Of a stretch of DNA of 64,000 bases, positions 1 to 11,406 are shown piece after piece; positions within the stretch are counted from its first letter, which is position 1, and the number at the start of each line of letters is the position of its first letter. Source of the DNA: Tremella fuciformis (taxonomy: Eukaryota > Basidiomycota > Tremellomycetes > Tremellales > Tremellaceae); contig CP136490.1 in assembly GCA_032768795.1 (NCBI GenBank), positions 5,332,001 to 5,396,000 on the forward strand, in the 5' to 3' direction. Below the pieces are notes generated by a model. That model was not told where the DNA came from, ran no database searches, and saw only the letters and a list, made by a program, of their open reading frames with translations. The translations under genes were made by a program, and so were the position numbers.

Positions 1-351
1 CGAGCTCTACGAGGGCGTGCCGCCTGCGCAAGATCGTGTGAAGAAGATGGTGGTACCGGCTGCTCTTCGAGTGCTGCGACTCAAGCCTGGCCGCAAATTC
101 TGCACCTTGAAACGGATCTCGCACGAAGTCGGTTGGGGCTACAAGGATGTCGTCGACCGCTTGGAAGAGAAGCGGAAAGTCAAGGGTCAGGCTTACCACG
201 AGAGGAAGGTGAGTTCGACCAACAAATCCACGCAATGCGATATAGTTCAAAGGCGAAGAGGACTGAATCTCAGACTGCCGCACTTAAGCTCCAGACCAAG
301 GCCGCCTCGTCGGTTGCCGAGGATCCTCTGCTCGCCTCTTATGGGTTCTAG
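1..351 (+). CDS. RPL13A: Ribosomal protein L13a/uL13 (yeast Rpl16 family), 3' end
   Basis: This is the C-terminal part of the large-subunit ribosomal protein uL13; the 5' part lies before the window. The frame from base 2 reads [19 protein letters not shown], then [18 protein letters not shown] and [19 protein letters not shown], all hallmarks of eukaryotic L13a. A GT-AG intron (209-252, 44 nt, donor GTGAGT) interrupts the tail after HERK. The last exon (253-351) encodes a Lys/Ala-rich tail ending in LLASYGF and a TAG. The alternative acceptor at 245 would break the frame. The family assignment is secure; the exact acceptor is inferred. Confidence 0.93.
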   Translation, partial: RALRGRAACARSCEEDGGTGCSSSAATQAWPQILHLETDLARSRLGLQGCRRPLGREAESQGSGLPREEGEFDQQIHAMRYSSKAKRTESQTAALKLQTKAASSVAEDPLLASYGF

Positions 352-645
352 ATCCAGCTGCTGTACTCTATTCAGCATGCATGTAGATACACCTCATGTA
401 TGAATGACACCGCTTCGTCCCTCCCGTTTGCATTAATGACTTGTTTAGGGTTTGGATCGTTAGAGCAGGAATTCTATTGACTGATCGATAGCCTATAAGC
501 TACTAGTAGAGTGCTGATCATACAAATCGCTTGACCTGATCACATTTGCGCTCCTTCCTGTTACGCTGTGCGCATATCGTCGGCCTTGGATCACTGTTCG
601 CATCGATACTCGCGTTCAACCTACGTCGATGAAGGCAGGCTCGCT
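352..645. other. Intergenic region between RPL13A and the TFC7-like gene
   Basis: This holds the 3' UTR of the ribosomal protein gene and the promoter/5' UTR of the next gene. I see no convincing ORF, RNA gene or repeat here. Confidence 0.6.
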
Positions 646-1680
646 ATGCTGGAATACATCTACGTTTGCCGTCATGGTTTCCGGTGGCTTTGCTCCTACC
701 ACAAAGACGATTAACATGCTAATAGCACAGTTCGAATTGGATTGACCCCGACATCAAGACGGGGCCCACGGGTATGAATCGTGATCCTCCCGTGAGATTC
801 CAACATCTCGCATCAAGGACAGATTGATCAGACGCAGCTTGCGGCGTACGGCCTGCAGCAGGCCCGCCAGTTGGCAACCTTCCTTTCCGGACCAGACATT
901 GAGCGACCAGAAGCTGTCTTCAGCTCTGCTTTTTACCGCTGCATACAAACAGCAGAACCGACTGCTCGATCGCTCAAGTTAGATAAGATACGTCTCGAAC
1001 ACGGGGTCGGCGAATGGTAAGTGAATACTGAACCTGCCTCAGCAGCTAGAGAGCATCATTCAACGAGGGGACAATGACCTCGCAGGTACTCCACTGTGCG
1101 ACCCGGCACTGGTCTACATCCCCGACCTGCTACCGCGAGAGCACTTGATCCTCTCTTCCCCGGACTGCTGGATCTTGAATGGCCTTCTACTGTTTACCCT
1201 TCTCGAAGAGGCGAGACTTTGGACGAGTTACAAGAGCGCCTTGACCTATGGGCGGAAGCTTGGACGTGTAGAGTCGAGGAACTCGGACATCGCTGTGTGG
1301 TCGTTTTCGCCCACGCCGCCAGTGTTATAGCCATTGGTCGAGCTGTGCGTATCGCCGAAGATCGGGCAGTGCTCATTCGATAGCTGACCGGTGATCGGGC
1401 TCTGGATGTCAGTGCAGGTAGTGCATCTTGCTCTCTATATCGGCGTCGTACTTCGGGAATAGACCTCTCGACTCCGGCACGAGTCCGAACGGCCCAACAA
1501 GTTGGCGGTGATAGCTCAGCGGATCATGCGGCATTGATGGACGTTGACAGCGGTCTGCTTGATCTACAAGGCGGCGAGTGGGATCCCGTCTGGCTAGGCA
1601 GGGCAGACTACCTTGACAATGGTGTAGAGAGGGACTGGAGTGTAGGGCTTTCCCGTCCGACTCCTCGCTCATTGAGCTGA
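646..1680 (+). CDS. Histidine-phosphatase-superfamily protein, TFC7/tau55-like (5 exons)
   Basis: No single long frame exists; the gene appears only after splicing. Exons are 646-683, 731-791, 832-1016, 1086-1344 and 1384-1680, with GT-AG introns of 47, 40, 69 and 39 nt, giving 279 residues. The first intron has a textbook branch region (gctaata) before its acceptor. The start MLEYIYVCRHGFRSNWIDPD carries the phosphoglycerate-mutase RHG signature (catalytic His about residue 10). Later come AYGLQQARQLA, VFSSAFYRCIQTAEP, GVGEWY and the second catalytic-type His in VVVFAHAAS. The RHGFR..W start and an S-rich end after the second His resemble Tfc7/tau55 of the RNA polymerase III factor TFIIIC and related fungal phosphatases. 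Superfamily membership is clear. The TFIIIC role is an inference. The acceptor of intron 2 could instead be at 822, also in frame. Confidence 0.8.
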
Positions 1681-2135
1681 TCAGAGTTTCGAGATGTAAC
1701 GACAGTCGATGGTCAGGTCATTCAGGTGGGTTCCACAACCCTCGGGAAAGATACAGTCTCACGCGACGCAGGACGATGGAGATCATGGGCCACACCCGGC
1801 GCATGATGAGATACCTTGTGGTTTGGGACCAGGGATGAGCAGGTATTTGAGAAAGCGGGCGGTACATAGGCTACCGAATGGAACATGAGATTCTGCAAGA
1901 CAGAACATGACACTACGTATTGAAGAGAAAACCGAGGACCGGAAACCCTACGATTATGACGCAAGTGCTTCGTTTCAAGCCGTTTCAGGCGTTGTCAATG
2001 GCACACTTGTCTGTATTCTGTTTGCTTTCGGCTTTTCTTTTCTTTGGCATGGGAGACACTCTGCACCCGTCGTAATCGAGCAGTCACTAGTCATATGATG
2101 TATAGACCCGACAATATAGCCTTCGAGATCTCGCC
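1681..2135. other. Intergenic region upstream of phospholipase D
   Basis: No supported gene. A pyrimidine-rich stretch near 2025-2045 is compatible with a fungal promoter or 5' UTR for the PLD gene. Confidence 0.5.
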
Positions 2136-5100
2136 ATGACGTCGGCCTCGTCTCAGATGGAAGGGTACACTCTGTCCAGTGTGATCGACAAATACTGGCA
2201 GAAGCATCGCGAGGGCGAGGTATCTACTTGTGACCTCGATGTCAGCAGCAAGGGACTCCCATCTACGACACTGCATTCCGATGCCAACGCAGCAGCTGAG
2301 GAGAAAGCGGGCGACTCGGCGGCCAGGGCACACCACAGCGCCAACCACACCATATCCTTTAACGGTTCCGCAGGCGATGAGAATGTATGGTCAGCGGTAA
2401 ACCGAGGTCCGAGACGCAATGATAGCATGGATCAGGATCATGCCGGCTCTGGACGTCAGAGAGGCTCGAGCATGACTCGAGACCACGTAACGACAGATCA
2501 CCAGCAAATGGAAGAAAGGGTTCCTGCTCAAGAGTCGATCTCGTCCGAGCACATGGACTTTCGGTACGAAGGCACGGCCTATAACGCTTGTCACGAGGCT
2601 TCTGGAAGTCCGTTCACAGAGGCGCAAGGCTCGGGGTTTGAGCGAGATGCACCAACGATCAAGTCGCCCAGTCCCATGCTCGAATCCAAGAACTCGGCAT
2701 CATCTTCATCACAGCCCGATCAGATCAGTCCACATGACATTGCGGAACACACTTCGGTTGGGGCCAGTGCGCACTGGAGCGGGGCTCTGGATGAATCTAG
2801 GACACGTCCGCGGCATTCGGCCAAATGGAGCTCCTTCAGACCTAGTCATGACGGAAATACACAGGTCCCACCCCTTGAGGCGGTCCGGGCTGGCAACCCC
2901 ATTGTTCATGAAAGAGCGCAACGACGCTGGTCAATTCTCAGAGACCGGGTCCTTCCCGACAGTACGAAGAACATCGGGCCGAATCCCAGCCTCGGTAGAT
3001 CCACAGCGCTAGCTTCGACAATGATCGCCTCAGTGCCCGTCACAACAGAGCTTTGGGCTGGACAGCTTCCGGTGATGATTCTCAAAACGTGGCTGGACCG
3101 GGATGAGGACGGAAGACGTGCTGTTCCAGTCCTGCTAGGCAACTTGAGGTTTCGCGTAGGGGACAGCGTTGGCTTGCAGCCTGACAATCAAGCTACGGGC
3201 AAGGAGATGTTCAAGATCGAATGCGAGTACGGGGACGGGGCAGTCAAGTGGGTGATATTTCGCGAGCTACGCGATTTTTTGTCATTGCATGCCCATTACA
3301 AGGCAGCTAGCCTGGGGTCGAAGGTTCCAAGCTTTCGATCTGCCAGGAGATTGGACATACCAGACTTCCCGAAAATCAGTATTCCCTACTTGAATCGGCT
3401 CGGCGGCAGAGACGCGAAGGACAAGCCGAAGTTCAAGGACAACGGGCGTGCCGAATACGCGGAGAGTAGTCGGTCAGCTCTACAGCGCTACTTGGTGGAC
3501 TTGATCCGTGCAGTAGTAAGTATGATCTAGCTAGGGCGCCTTGAGTTGACCACAGATTTTCCGTCCCGAGTCTAATAGACTATGTAAATTCTTTGAGCTC
3601 TCCGCCTTAACCCTAGCGCTGGCCCCGACTGGAGGTTTCCAGGGAAAGGCAGGATTCCTCAAGATGCCTGGGAGCAATGCTAGCCGTCGAGCCAACCAGC
3701 CAGGGTTGACTCCTGCTTCTTGGATAGCCAATCGAGCTCCCAAATGGTTCATTGTCCGCGATTCATACTTCGTGGCGACCGAGGGCCCCGAAAGTTCCGA
3801 TATATACGATGTGTTCCTCATCGACTCTGATTTCACGATTGAGCGTCCCAAGCGTGTCTATCGCACGGGCTTCAGCCTCATATCCGGTAAAGCGACGAGA
3901 CATGACCCCAAACAAACGACACGCATCAATCAACGCCCTGGACTGGAGGCGGTTGATCCTGACAATCCCCTTGATATGGATCTCGTAGCATCATCCGGAG
4001 AGGATCAAACACGAGCATTGGACATTGCCAACGAAGAGGGAGAGAATGAGGCCAGCCACCACACCTTCTTCATCTCGAACTCCCAGCGAAAGCTCAAACT
4101 TATTGCCAAGAATGCGGTAAGATCGTGCCGCCGAACCCCCCCTATGCTAACGACCGACAGAGGGTCATGCACCAATTCATAGTCTCGATGGAGCGAATAG
4201 CCGCACAGAGTGTCTGGGCAAGCCGGAATCGCTTCGACTCATTCGCCCCTTTGCGTCTGAACGTTGCCGCCCAGTGGCTCGTCGATGGGGTGCGTGCATG
4301 AATCATGCAGAAGTCTGACCCGCAGCGCGACTATTTCTGGAATCTGAGTCGGGCGCTCAATATGGCAAAGAACACCATTTACATTCACGATTGGTGGTGC
4401 TTTCTCTCTGCTACTGAGCCTGGGTTCCGACTAATTGCAGGGTATCGCCGGAGTTGTACCTGCGTCGGCCGGGCGATGAGCGGTACAGGCTCGACCATCT
4501 CCTGCGTCGTAAGGCAGAAGAGGGGGTCAAGATCTTCGTCATCATCTAGTGGGTCAAGAGGGTGCAAGGCTGTCCGGCTCATTGCCCAGCAACGAGGTCT
4601 CGGATAAGACCACCCCAGTTGACAGCATCTACACAAAGAAGACTTTAAGCAATCTGCACCCCGATATTCTCGTACAGAGATCGCCTTCGCATTTCCAGAC
4701 AGGGACCTTCTACTGGTCGCACGTGAGTATTCCGGTCGTCTCGATATGTTCCTCTGACAATTCCCTAGCACGAAAAGCTTTGCGTAATTGACGACACGAT
4801 AGCTTACATGGGAGGATTAGATCTCTGCTATGGCCGTTGGGACACCTCGCAGCATGTTTTGACGGACGAGGACTATACTGAGCCAGATGGCGCAAAGGGA
4901 CCAATTTGGCGCGGGAAAGATTACGCCAATGAGCGTGTGATGGAGTATGCCGAGCTGAATAAACCTTTTGAGGATATGTTCGACCGATCTCGCGTCCCGC
5001 GCATGCCTTGGCATGACGTCGGCTTGCAGCTAGTGGGTCAACCAGCGCGCGATCTATGTCGACATTTCATTCAACGCTGGAATCTGTTGATTCGCACCAA

Positions 5101-7359
5101 AGTGAGTCAATTCCCTCCTGGACTTTCTGACGATCAGAACCACAAGCGCAGAATGCCTTTCCTGCTCCCACCTCCAGAGTTTACCCAGCGAGAATTGAGC
5201 GAACTCAAACTTCGCGGAACATGCGAAGTGCAGATTTGCCGGTCCGTTGGTCCTTGGTCTATGTCAACTTTGACGAAGGTTGAGCATTCCATCCAGAACG
5301 CCTATTGCAAGTGTGAGATCCTGCTATCGAGCGTGTCTGTACATCCTGACGATGTTTAGCCATCGAAGCGTCTGAACATTTCATTTATATTGAGAACCAA
5401 TTTTTCATCACCTCGACAACGGTGGATGGGATCAAGATCCAGAATGGAATCGGCGATGCCCTCGTTGAGCGTATCATACGCGCACACCGACAGGCAGTCA
5501 AGTGGCGAGCCTGCATTGTCATTCCTCTGTTGCCGGGGTATACTTTCCCGATTGATTCTGATAAAGCAAGCTCTGTGCGGCTCATCGTCGAATGCCAAAA
5601 TCGAACGATCTGCCGCGGTACCCAATCCATCTTCTCGAGACTTCGGAAAGAAGGTATAGACGTGGGATTTTGTCCAATCTGCAGTCCTTTCCCTAACGAA
5701 CAGCCTGACGAATATATCACCTTCTTCTCCCTCCGAGGTTGGGGGAAGTTCAAGAACGGAGCCTTGACCACAGAACAAGTGTATATCCACGGCAAGACGA
5801 TGATCGTCGACGATCGCCTTGTGATCTGCGGATCAGCGAATATCAACGAGAGAAGCCAGAGAGGCGATCGAGATTCTGAGCTCGTGGCTGTGATACGAGA
5901 TACAGATATGGTGGACGGGTCCGTTATCAGACCCGGGTATGTCACATTCTGCTTACGAGTAGCGTTATGGGTGGACGCCCTTTCAAGGTCGGGCGATTTG
6001 CGCACACTTTGCGAATGCGGTTGATGCGCGAACATGTCGGAATCGATGTCGATGCCATTGAGGAAGATCAGCTTCTTGCCCGGCAGCCGGTTGCTGAAGA
6101 CGAGGACGAGATCGAAGTCTGGGATCCGGATGATGAGCAGCAGGATGGAGATGTCTCTCGAGGCATAACTCAAGTCAAGAAGAGGACTGCTCGTGATCGA
6201 TTGGTGCGAACCGTCGAGTCTGGCTTTTCGAGTCGTGAGCGCAAGCCGCCTTCCGCTTCTAGCCATTGATTGCAGTGACCAAGGGCGTTTCAGAGAACGT
6301 CATCTCCAACGTGAGCAAGGGTTTTGGTCGCATGACGCACCCGGCAGTGGCGGTCCTCGGCGGTGACACCATAGCCGGGCCACATATGGCTGCAGTGGGG
6401 GAGAGGAGTGATACACGTTGCGATGGTGAGCGTCCGGGTTTCGCAAGCTCGGCAGTCAAGACGCTTGAGGAGAAGGCGATTCTCGAACGGCGTCCTTCCC
6501 CGGCACACGGAAATGCACAATCTTCTTGCAGTATCCCGAAGATCGATGGAGCCTCGACTCGAATAGAAGAAGAAAATGTCGCTTCCCATGGGTCTGTCGG
6601 ACGGCCCGTCAGACATGGGGAGGAGGCAGTAACTCGCACCCCGACGGCGCATTCGCATGACGACGATGCTCATGAGCGCTTGGAAGTCATGGCCGCGGAC
6701 ACCCCATTTTCAAGGTCTGCGGATCGCGCTGCCGACACGGCTCAGACAACTCTGCGGAAGAACTTGGTAGCCGATGCAGGGGTATGGTCTTCGAGAATGA
6801 CAATGCGCACACCGGAGATACTGCCGGAACGCTTCAACGATCCGCTCGACGACAAATTCTGGAAGGACATGTGGATTGCAGTCGCTGTGCACAACGTGAG
6901 TCCCAGCTACGATCTAAGCGATAGCTAAAGTGCGTCCTTATCTAGACCGAAATCTATCGCAAAGTCTTTCGCTGTATAGTAGGTTTCTAGGTCACTCTGG
7001 TGTGTGTGCGCTGAAGCCAGCCCGACGATCTTGTGACGACCTGGGAAGCTTACAAAGCCTTCGTCAGTCACGCAGAGAAATTCAATCATCGCCCTGAGGA
7101 TGCCACCGGCGTGTCACAGGTCGAGTCGACCAAAGCCGCCCAACAAGGCTTTGGGACCAATGGCCTTGGCGGCGCTGGATCTGCGGGTGCACATACGGAC
7201 AGACCTAACCGAGGCGACAACGCAATGGGCTCAGAGTCCACTGATCCGATTCAGCGAGCAAGCGGTGACGATGTCTGGACCGATCGGGAAATAGAGGAGA
7301 TGGAGAATTTATTGTACGAGACAAGAGGACACCTCGGTCGGTCACAGGCACCGTCTTGA
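2136..7359 (+). CDS. Phospholipase D, PX-PH type (Spo14/PLD1 family), 14 exons
   Basis: Hydrolyses phosphatidylcholine to phosphatidic acid and choline at membranes; yeast Spo14 is needed for sporulation and secretion. The first exon (2136-3515) starts MTSASSQMEGYTL and has a long low-complexity N-terminus, then a PX domain from about residue 329 and a PH-like domain at about 490-660. Introns are 3516-3555, 4117-4160, 4290-4325, 4397-4440, 4549-4589, 4723-4768, 5102-5137, 5313-5359, 5662-5703, one ending at 5962, 6235-6275, 6896-6945 and 6979-7020. The spliced frame is about 1556 codons. Both catalytic HxKxxxxD motifs are present: HEKLCVID (about 795-802) and HGKTMIVD (about 1093-1100). They are flanked by GTFYWSH, GGLDLCYGRWD, YIENQFFIT and CGSANINERSQRGDRDSE. 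The tenth intron is ambiguous: donor 5919 (44 nt, gtccgt) or 5937 (26 nt, gtatgt); both keep the frame. All expected domains are present, so the enzyme should be functional. Confidence 0.93.
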
Positions 7360-7855
7360 TCTCCACGTCCCGAGGCTAATGCTCAGTCCTCTATTCCACT
7401 CGTTTCCTGGAAGCGGAGGATCTGGCCAATAATTTCCTGTTTAACGTGGGCCAGACACTCCCTCGTTGCCGGATGCTGATGACGGCAGTCCGACAAGATC
7501 CTCCCCCTCCCGATCTACGACTAGAACTGCGACGTCCTCAGTCTTGCTGCTGACGAACCCGCGACTCGCAGGACCCGCAAGGCTTCAGCTCCTACGGATT
7601 GAAGCATAAGCCACCATATGAAGTCAGCTCCTGAGGATCACTTGCCTCCCTCCTGTCACTGGTAAAATCCTGCCGGTGCCAGCATCGAGCGCCAATTTAC
7701 ATTGCAGCTGAAGAGAGAAGCCTGTCACGATGACTTACCCTTCCAGTGTCGATCTGCATGACACAAAGCCGCAAGCGGGACGGCACACAGCTAGCTGCGA
7801 CTACACCGCATCGTTTTAGCGTGAAGGCAAATCAGAGTTAAGGCGATCACGTCGG
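7360..7855. other. Gene-free transition between PLD and the repeat block
   Basis: Presumed PLD 3' UTR followed by sequence with no ORF, RNA gene or repeat similarity that I can see. Similarity to copia pol begins at about 7856. Confidence 0.5.
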
Positions 7856-8269
7856 TGTCGATACCGATTTCAATGAATAATGAATCCCAAGAAGTTATAG
7901 ACTGGTCCAAATCCTTGCACTTTCAGTCTGAGTTGAGAGTCATTTTGAAAGCGTCCAAATACTTCTTGTGGCTGCAAGCAATGAACTGATCATTGGCATG
8001 AACAGCAAGCATGGGGAAATTGCCACTTTGAAGATTTGAGGGAGAGGCAGGGGTCTGAAGAGGTTGGTTCGAGTGAGGCCTTGATACCAAAGCCAATGAT
8101 GTAGGAGCTGTTTGGAAGTATTTAGGAGACTGCTTTTGACCTCAAGCGATTTTCTCAGTCACAGTAACTTGCCTGCAGGGATTTTGGAGCGTTCTGGTGG
8201 TCCCATGTATATTTGGTTTTCCAAATTGGGATTGAGGAGGGCTGCAATGATGTCTCCTTGCTCACACCC

Positions 8270-8922
8270 TGTCATGACCCAGCAAGACATGGGAAGCAAC
8301 AGAAAGCGACAGAATGTTTCAGAATCACCAGATCCCAAGCCAGGAGATTACCTTGGTTCATCGAATCGACAACATCATATCATCGATACGAAGAAGATAG
8401 GTCCTCGACACGATGAAGATATGTTCTCAACACGAGCAGCCTAAGACATCGCTCTCTCGCCACAGCATCAACCATCCTCTCTTATGATGTCAGAAGGAGA
8501 GGGGGAGAGATTATCGGATCCGACGGGCCTTTGTAACGATGGAAGATACTGACGGATGGACAGGAGAAACATCGCCAAGTGAAGGGGATATATCCCCCCT
8601 CCGCTGGCCGTGAAGAATCCTTTTCCCAAGGATCAAAATATCTCTAGTCTGATAGCTCACTCATAGCCTCACACTTCTTCTAGTGTGACTTGTAGTCTTG
8701 ACTTGCACCCTCCTTGCGCTATCAGTCTTTCGTCACGTCACCACAGACCCACCTCCTTCACCACCACCAGTAGCTTGCCGGATCCTTCCAAGCTACCACT
8801 TGTCGTCCACTCACCAATCACTTCGAGGCTTACCTCCTCTGTGTAAGTACCACCTTAAACCGTCTTATTCGCCCCTGTCTCCATTTGTATAGTCTAGGTC
8901 TGGTGGGGACAGGCCCGTGACA
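8270..8922 (+). repeat. Solo LTR of a Ty3/gypsy family, TSD CACCC
   Basis: A 653-bp TGTCA...TGACA unit nearly identical to the LTR at 61523-62175, which is followed by a gypsy gag. It is flanked by CACCC at 8265-8269 and 8923-8927 and interrupts the decayed copia RT. It was left by LTR-LTR recombination of a complete element. Confidence 0.93.
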
Positions 8923-9080
8923 CACCCCATGTTGAAATGATTGACCAATGCCAGTACAACTCTGATGGTATCTTTGTGCGCAACAGAAGCAAATAACTCT
9001 TTGACTTCAGTACTTCAATCCGAGAATAACCTTTGGCAATAAATCTGGCCTTGTATGTTGAAGGTTGACTGCTTTCACCA

Positions 9081-9562
9081 TGTTACGACCCTGTCGCAAC
9101 ACATATGACCTGTATAATATCCCAGCCTCTTATCACCAGACTCTTTACGCTTACCAAGCATTCCCAGAGATTGCTAAGCACACTTAGACAGCTGGACAAT
9201 AACTACCGTGATTGGTAAGCGATTACTCAGCAGAGTTGGAGCATGAGTGGCAAACATTGGGAAATGAGTGGCAAGGGTGGAGGCAGATTAGTAAGCGCTG
9301 AAGAAGCAATACGATTAGCTAAGCAATACGATTAGCTAGTACATAGTGAAGGGTATATAAGACGCGCTCTCAGCGCGTCTCTCCCCTTCTTGCAGATGAA
9401 ATATCATATGTTGCTCTCACCATCGTCATACAAGTGACTTCCGTCGTACTCATAGCTTGTTGCCTCAATCATCGTCCGATCCTTCCTAGGCTTTATCACA
9501 AGTAAGATCGTCGCTATCTACTGATACTAGTGCCTGTCACTCGCTAGTCTTCAGTCGTAACA
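9081..9562. repeat. Solo LTR of an unidentified family, TSD CACCA
   Basis: A 482-bp unit with perfect 9-bp inverted termini TGTTACGAC/GTCGTAACA, flanked by CACCA at 9076-9080 and 9563-9567. It contains a 17-bp direct repeat (9304-9320, 9321-9337), TATATAA at 9354-9360 and, immediately after, a perfect 9-bp hairpin (9360-9368/9372-9380). No internal region of this family is in the window. Confidence 0.88.
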
Positions 9563-9623
9563 CACCATCAATTTTCCTGGAGTAGACCCATTTACCCTTG
9601 AGCACTCTTTGATTTGAGTGGTC

Positions 9624-9772
9624 TGTCGGATGAATAAAGAGTGCATAAGACAAGTTCCCTGCTCAGAGAGCAGGAAAAGCGACGCTATAGAGTTTCCTTA
9701 TGTAATAGGAAAGAGCTAGAAACGATGTGGCGGTGTGGTAGTGTGGCACAGATATTGCTCACAATTCTGACA
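9624..9772 (-). repeat. Solo copia LTR, TSD TGGTC
   Basis: 149-bp copia LTR in minus orientation (TGTCGG...CTGACA), flanked by TGGTC at 9619-9623 and 9773-9777. It splits the decayed copia pol exactly. Confidence 0.93.
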
Positions 9773-10370
9773 TGGTCCACAGCCTCCCAAACTCGATATT
9801 TGTCCATTTTGGCAAGCTCTGCATTTGTTGTGCTGGATTTCCAGTGCTGTGGCCCACACGCCAGACTTTTGCGCTTACACTTCTATGTGCGGTATATGTG
9901 TTGCAATTAAGGCATAGGCAACATTTGGGGCTTCAAATTCATCATTATCTTGAAATTCGGCTCATCTGATGAGCCCAAGTCGCTTGAAATATCGCAATTA
10001 TGCCCCCTTGCTGCAGTGTTGGTGCTGCAGCGGATGCCCGGCGTTCTGCAGCAATTCGGCGATGATGATCTCTCTCAATGATATCCGGAATCTGTGAATT
10101 TTGATTGGCGACTTTTTGTTTGCTCATTTGCCAAATCTGAAAGAGCCGCTCGACCTATTGCATTCCCTGTTTCGGAGGTGTTAGAGGCAGGCACATGCAG
10201 ACTAGCGTCGCAAAATAACAGCATCGGACTCGATTTGAGGCCGCAAATTTGTTATTTTCAAATCCGGAGATCCAAATGGCTCAGAACTGAATTCTGTGTT
10301 TGCAAAGATGACCTCCCGGTTGATGGTAATGCTGCCGGTGTGTTTTGGGTCTCGGGTAATTGTTGCTGCC

Positions 10371-10523
10371 TGTCAGAATTGTGAGCAATACTGATCTGTG
10401 CCACACTGCCACACTGCCACATCGCTTCTAGCCCTTTCCTATTACATAAGGAAACTCTATAGCGTCGCTTTTCCTGCTCTCTGAGCAGGGAACATGTCTT
10501 ATGCACTTCTTATTCATCCGACA
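10371..10523 (+). repeat. Copia LTR, left end of B
   Basis: 153 bp, TGTCAG...CCGACA, directly followed by the primer-binding site at 10524. The left flank CTGCC has no matching copy after 55739. Confidence 0.9.
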
Positions 10524-10768
10524 GGTTATGAGCCTGAATCGCGCCCGATTCGCCTGCGGATAAGTGACCATATAGAGCTCAACGTGCTCTTTCACGGGGT
10601 GTTCTCGATCTTCCGGTAGCTTCAACGGTTCGCCTGCAATTGCACCATCAAAGTGCACGCTTTCTGGCACACCTCTTTACCTACCATCTCTGTCTGTCGC
10701 TTCACCTACAAGCGCCAGAACAATACAGCACTCTTTCTACAGTGCTAGCTCACGTCTTACGGCCCCTG

Positions 10769-10921
10769 TGTCAGAATTGTGAGCAATACTGATCTGTGCC
10801 ACACTGCCACACTGCCACATCGCTTCTAGCCCTTTCCTATTACATAAGGAAACTCTTGTAGCTTCGCTTTTCCTCCTCTGTGAGCAGGGAACTGTCTCTA
10901 TGCACTTCATATCCTCCGACA
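10769..10921 (+). repeat. Solo copia LTR in B leader, TSD CCCTG
   Basis: 153-bp LTR flanked by CCCTG at 10764-10768 and 10922-10926. Leader sequence continues across it. Confidence 0.92.
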
Positions 10922-11246
10922 CCCTGAAGAGTCCAGCACTCACAGAAGGCCGAGATAACGGACGTTCACAACTTGGACGATTTCTCGCGATTCACCGGTC
11001 CGATCGATCTCTTCCTTCTACACACCGGTATCTATCATCGCATCCACCATCACGCCCAAGCACAGCCCGGCAGCGTGTACCGTTCTTGAGGTATCGATTT
11101 ATCATTTCCGGCAAACTGCAAATTTGCAGATGAGTTTTCCAACCCAAAGAAATCGATATCTTGCCCATCGCTGCACCGATCTGCCTGCTATTCCTACACA
11201 ACATAGCGGCAACTACAGGCTATATTACAGCCTCGGCACAGCGATA

Positions 11247-11399
11247 TGTCGGATGAATAAGAAGTGCATAGAGACAGTTCCCTGCTCACAGAGCAGGAAA
11301 AGCGAAGCTACAAGAGTTTCCTTATGTAATAGGAAAGGTATAAAGCGATGTGGCAGTGTGGCAGTGTGGCACAGATCAGTATTGCTCACAATTCTGACA
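11247..11399 (-). repeat. Copia LTR, 3' end of A
   Basis: 153 bp. By eye identical to the reverse complement of 38391-38543. Left flank is CGATA. Confidence 0.93.
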
Positions 11400-11406
11400 C
11401 TCCCAC

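Larger units (their letters stand above)
7856..10370 (-). mobile_element. Decayed Ty1/copia element, left fragment (RT to integrase C-terminus)
   Basis: Minus-strand copia pol, recognisable base by base against the younger copies but full of substitutions and indels, with no open frame. Going right it covers RT (7856-9080), the RT N-terminal part (9563-10000), the linker (about 10000-10130) and the integrase C-terminal region to 10370, where the plus-strand LTR at 10371 starts. It is interrupted by three solo LTRs (8270-8922, 9081-9562, 9624-9772), each with its own 5-bp TSD. It is the oldest element seen and the platform on which the nest grew. Confidence 0.85.

Noticed and set aside
1907..2098. 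A 63-codon ORF upstream of PLD with a hydrophobic stretch
   Set aside because: No start context, domain or splice support; it lies in the PLD promoter region.
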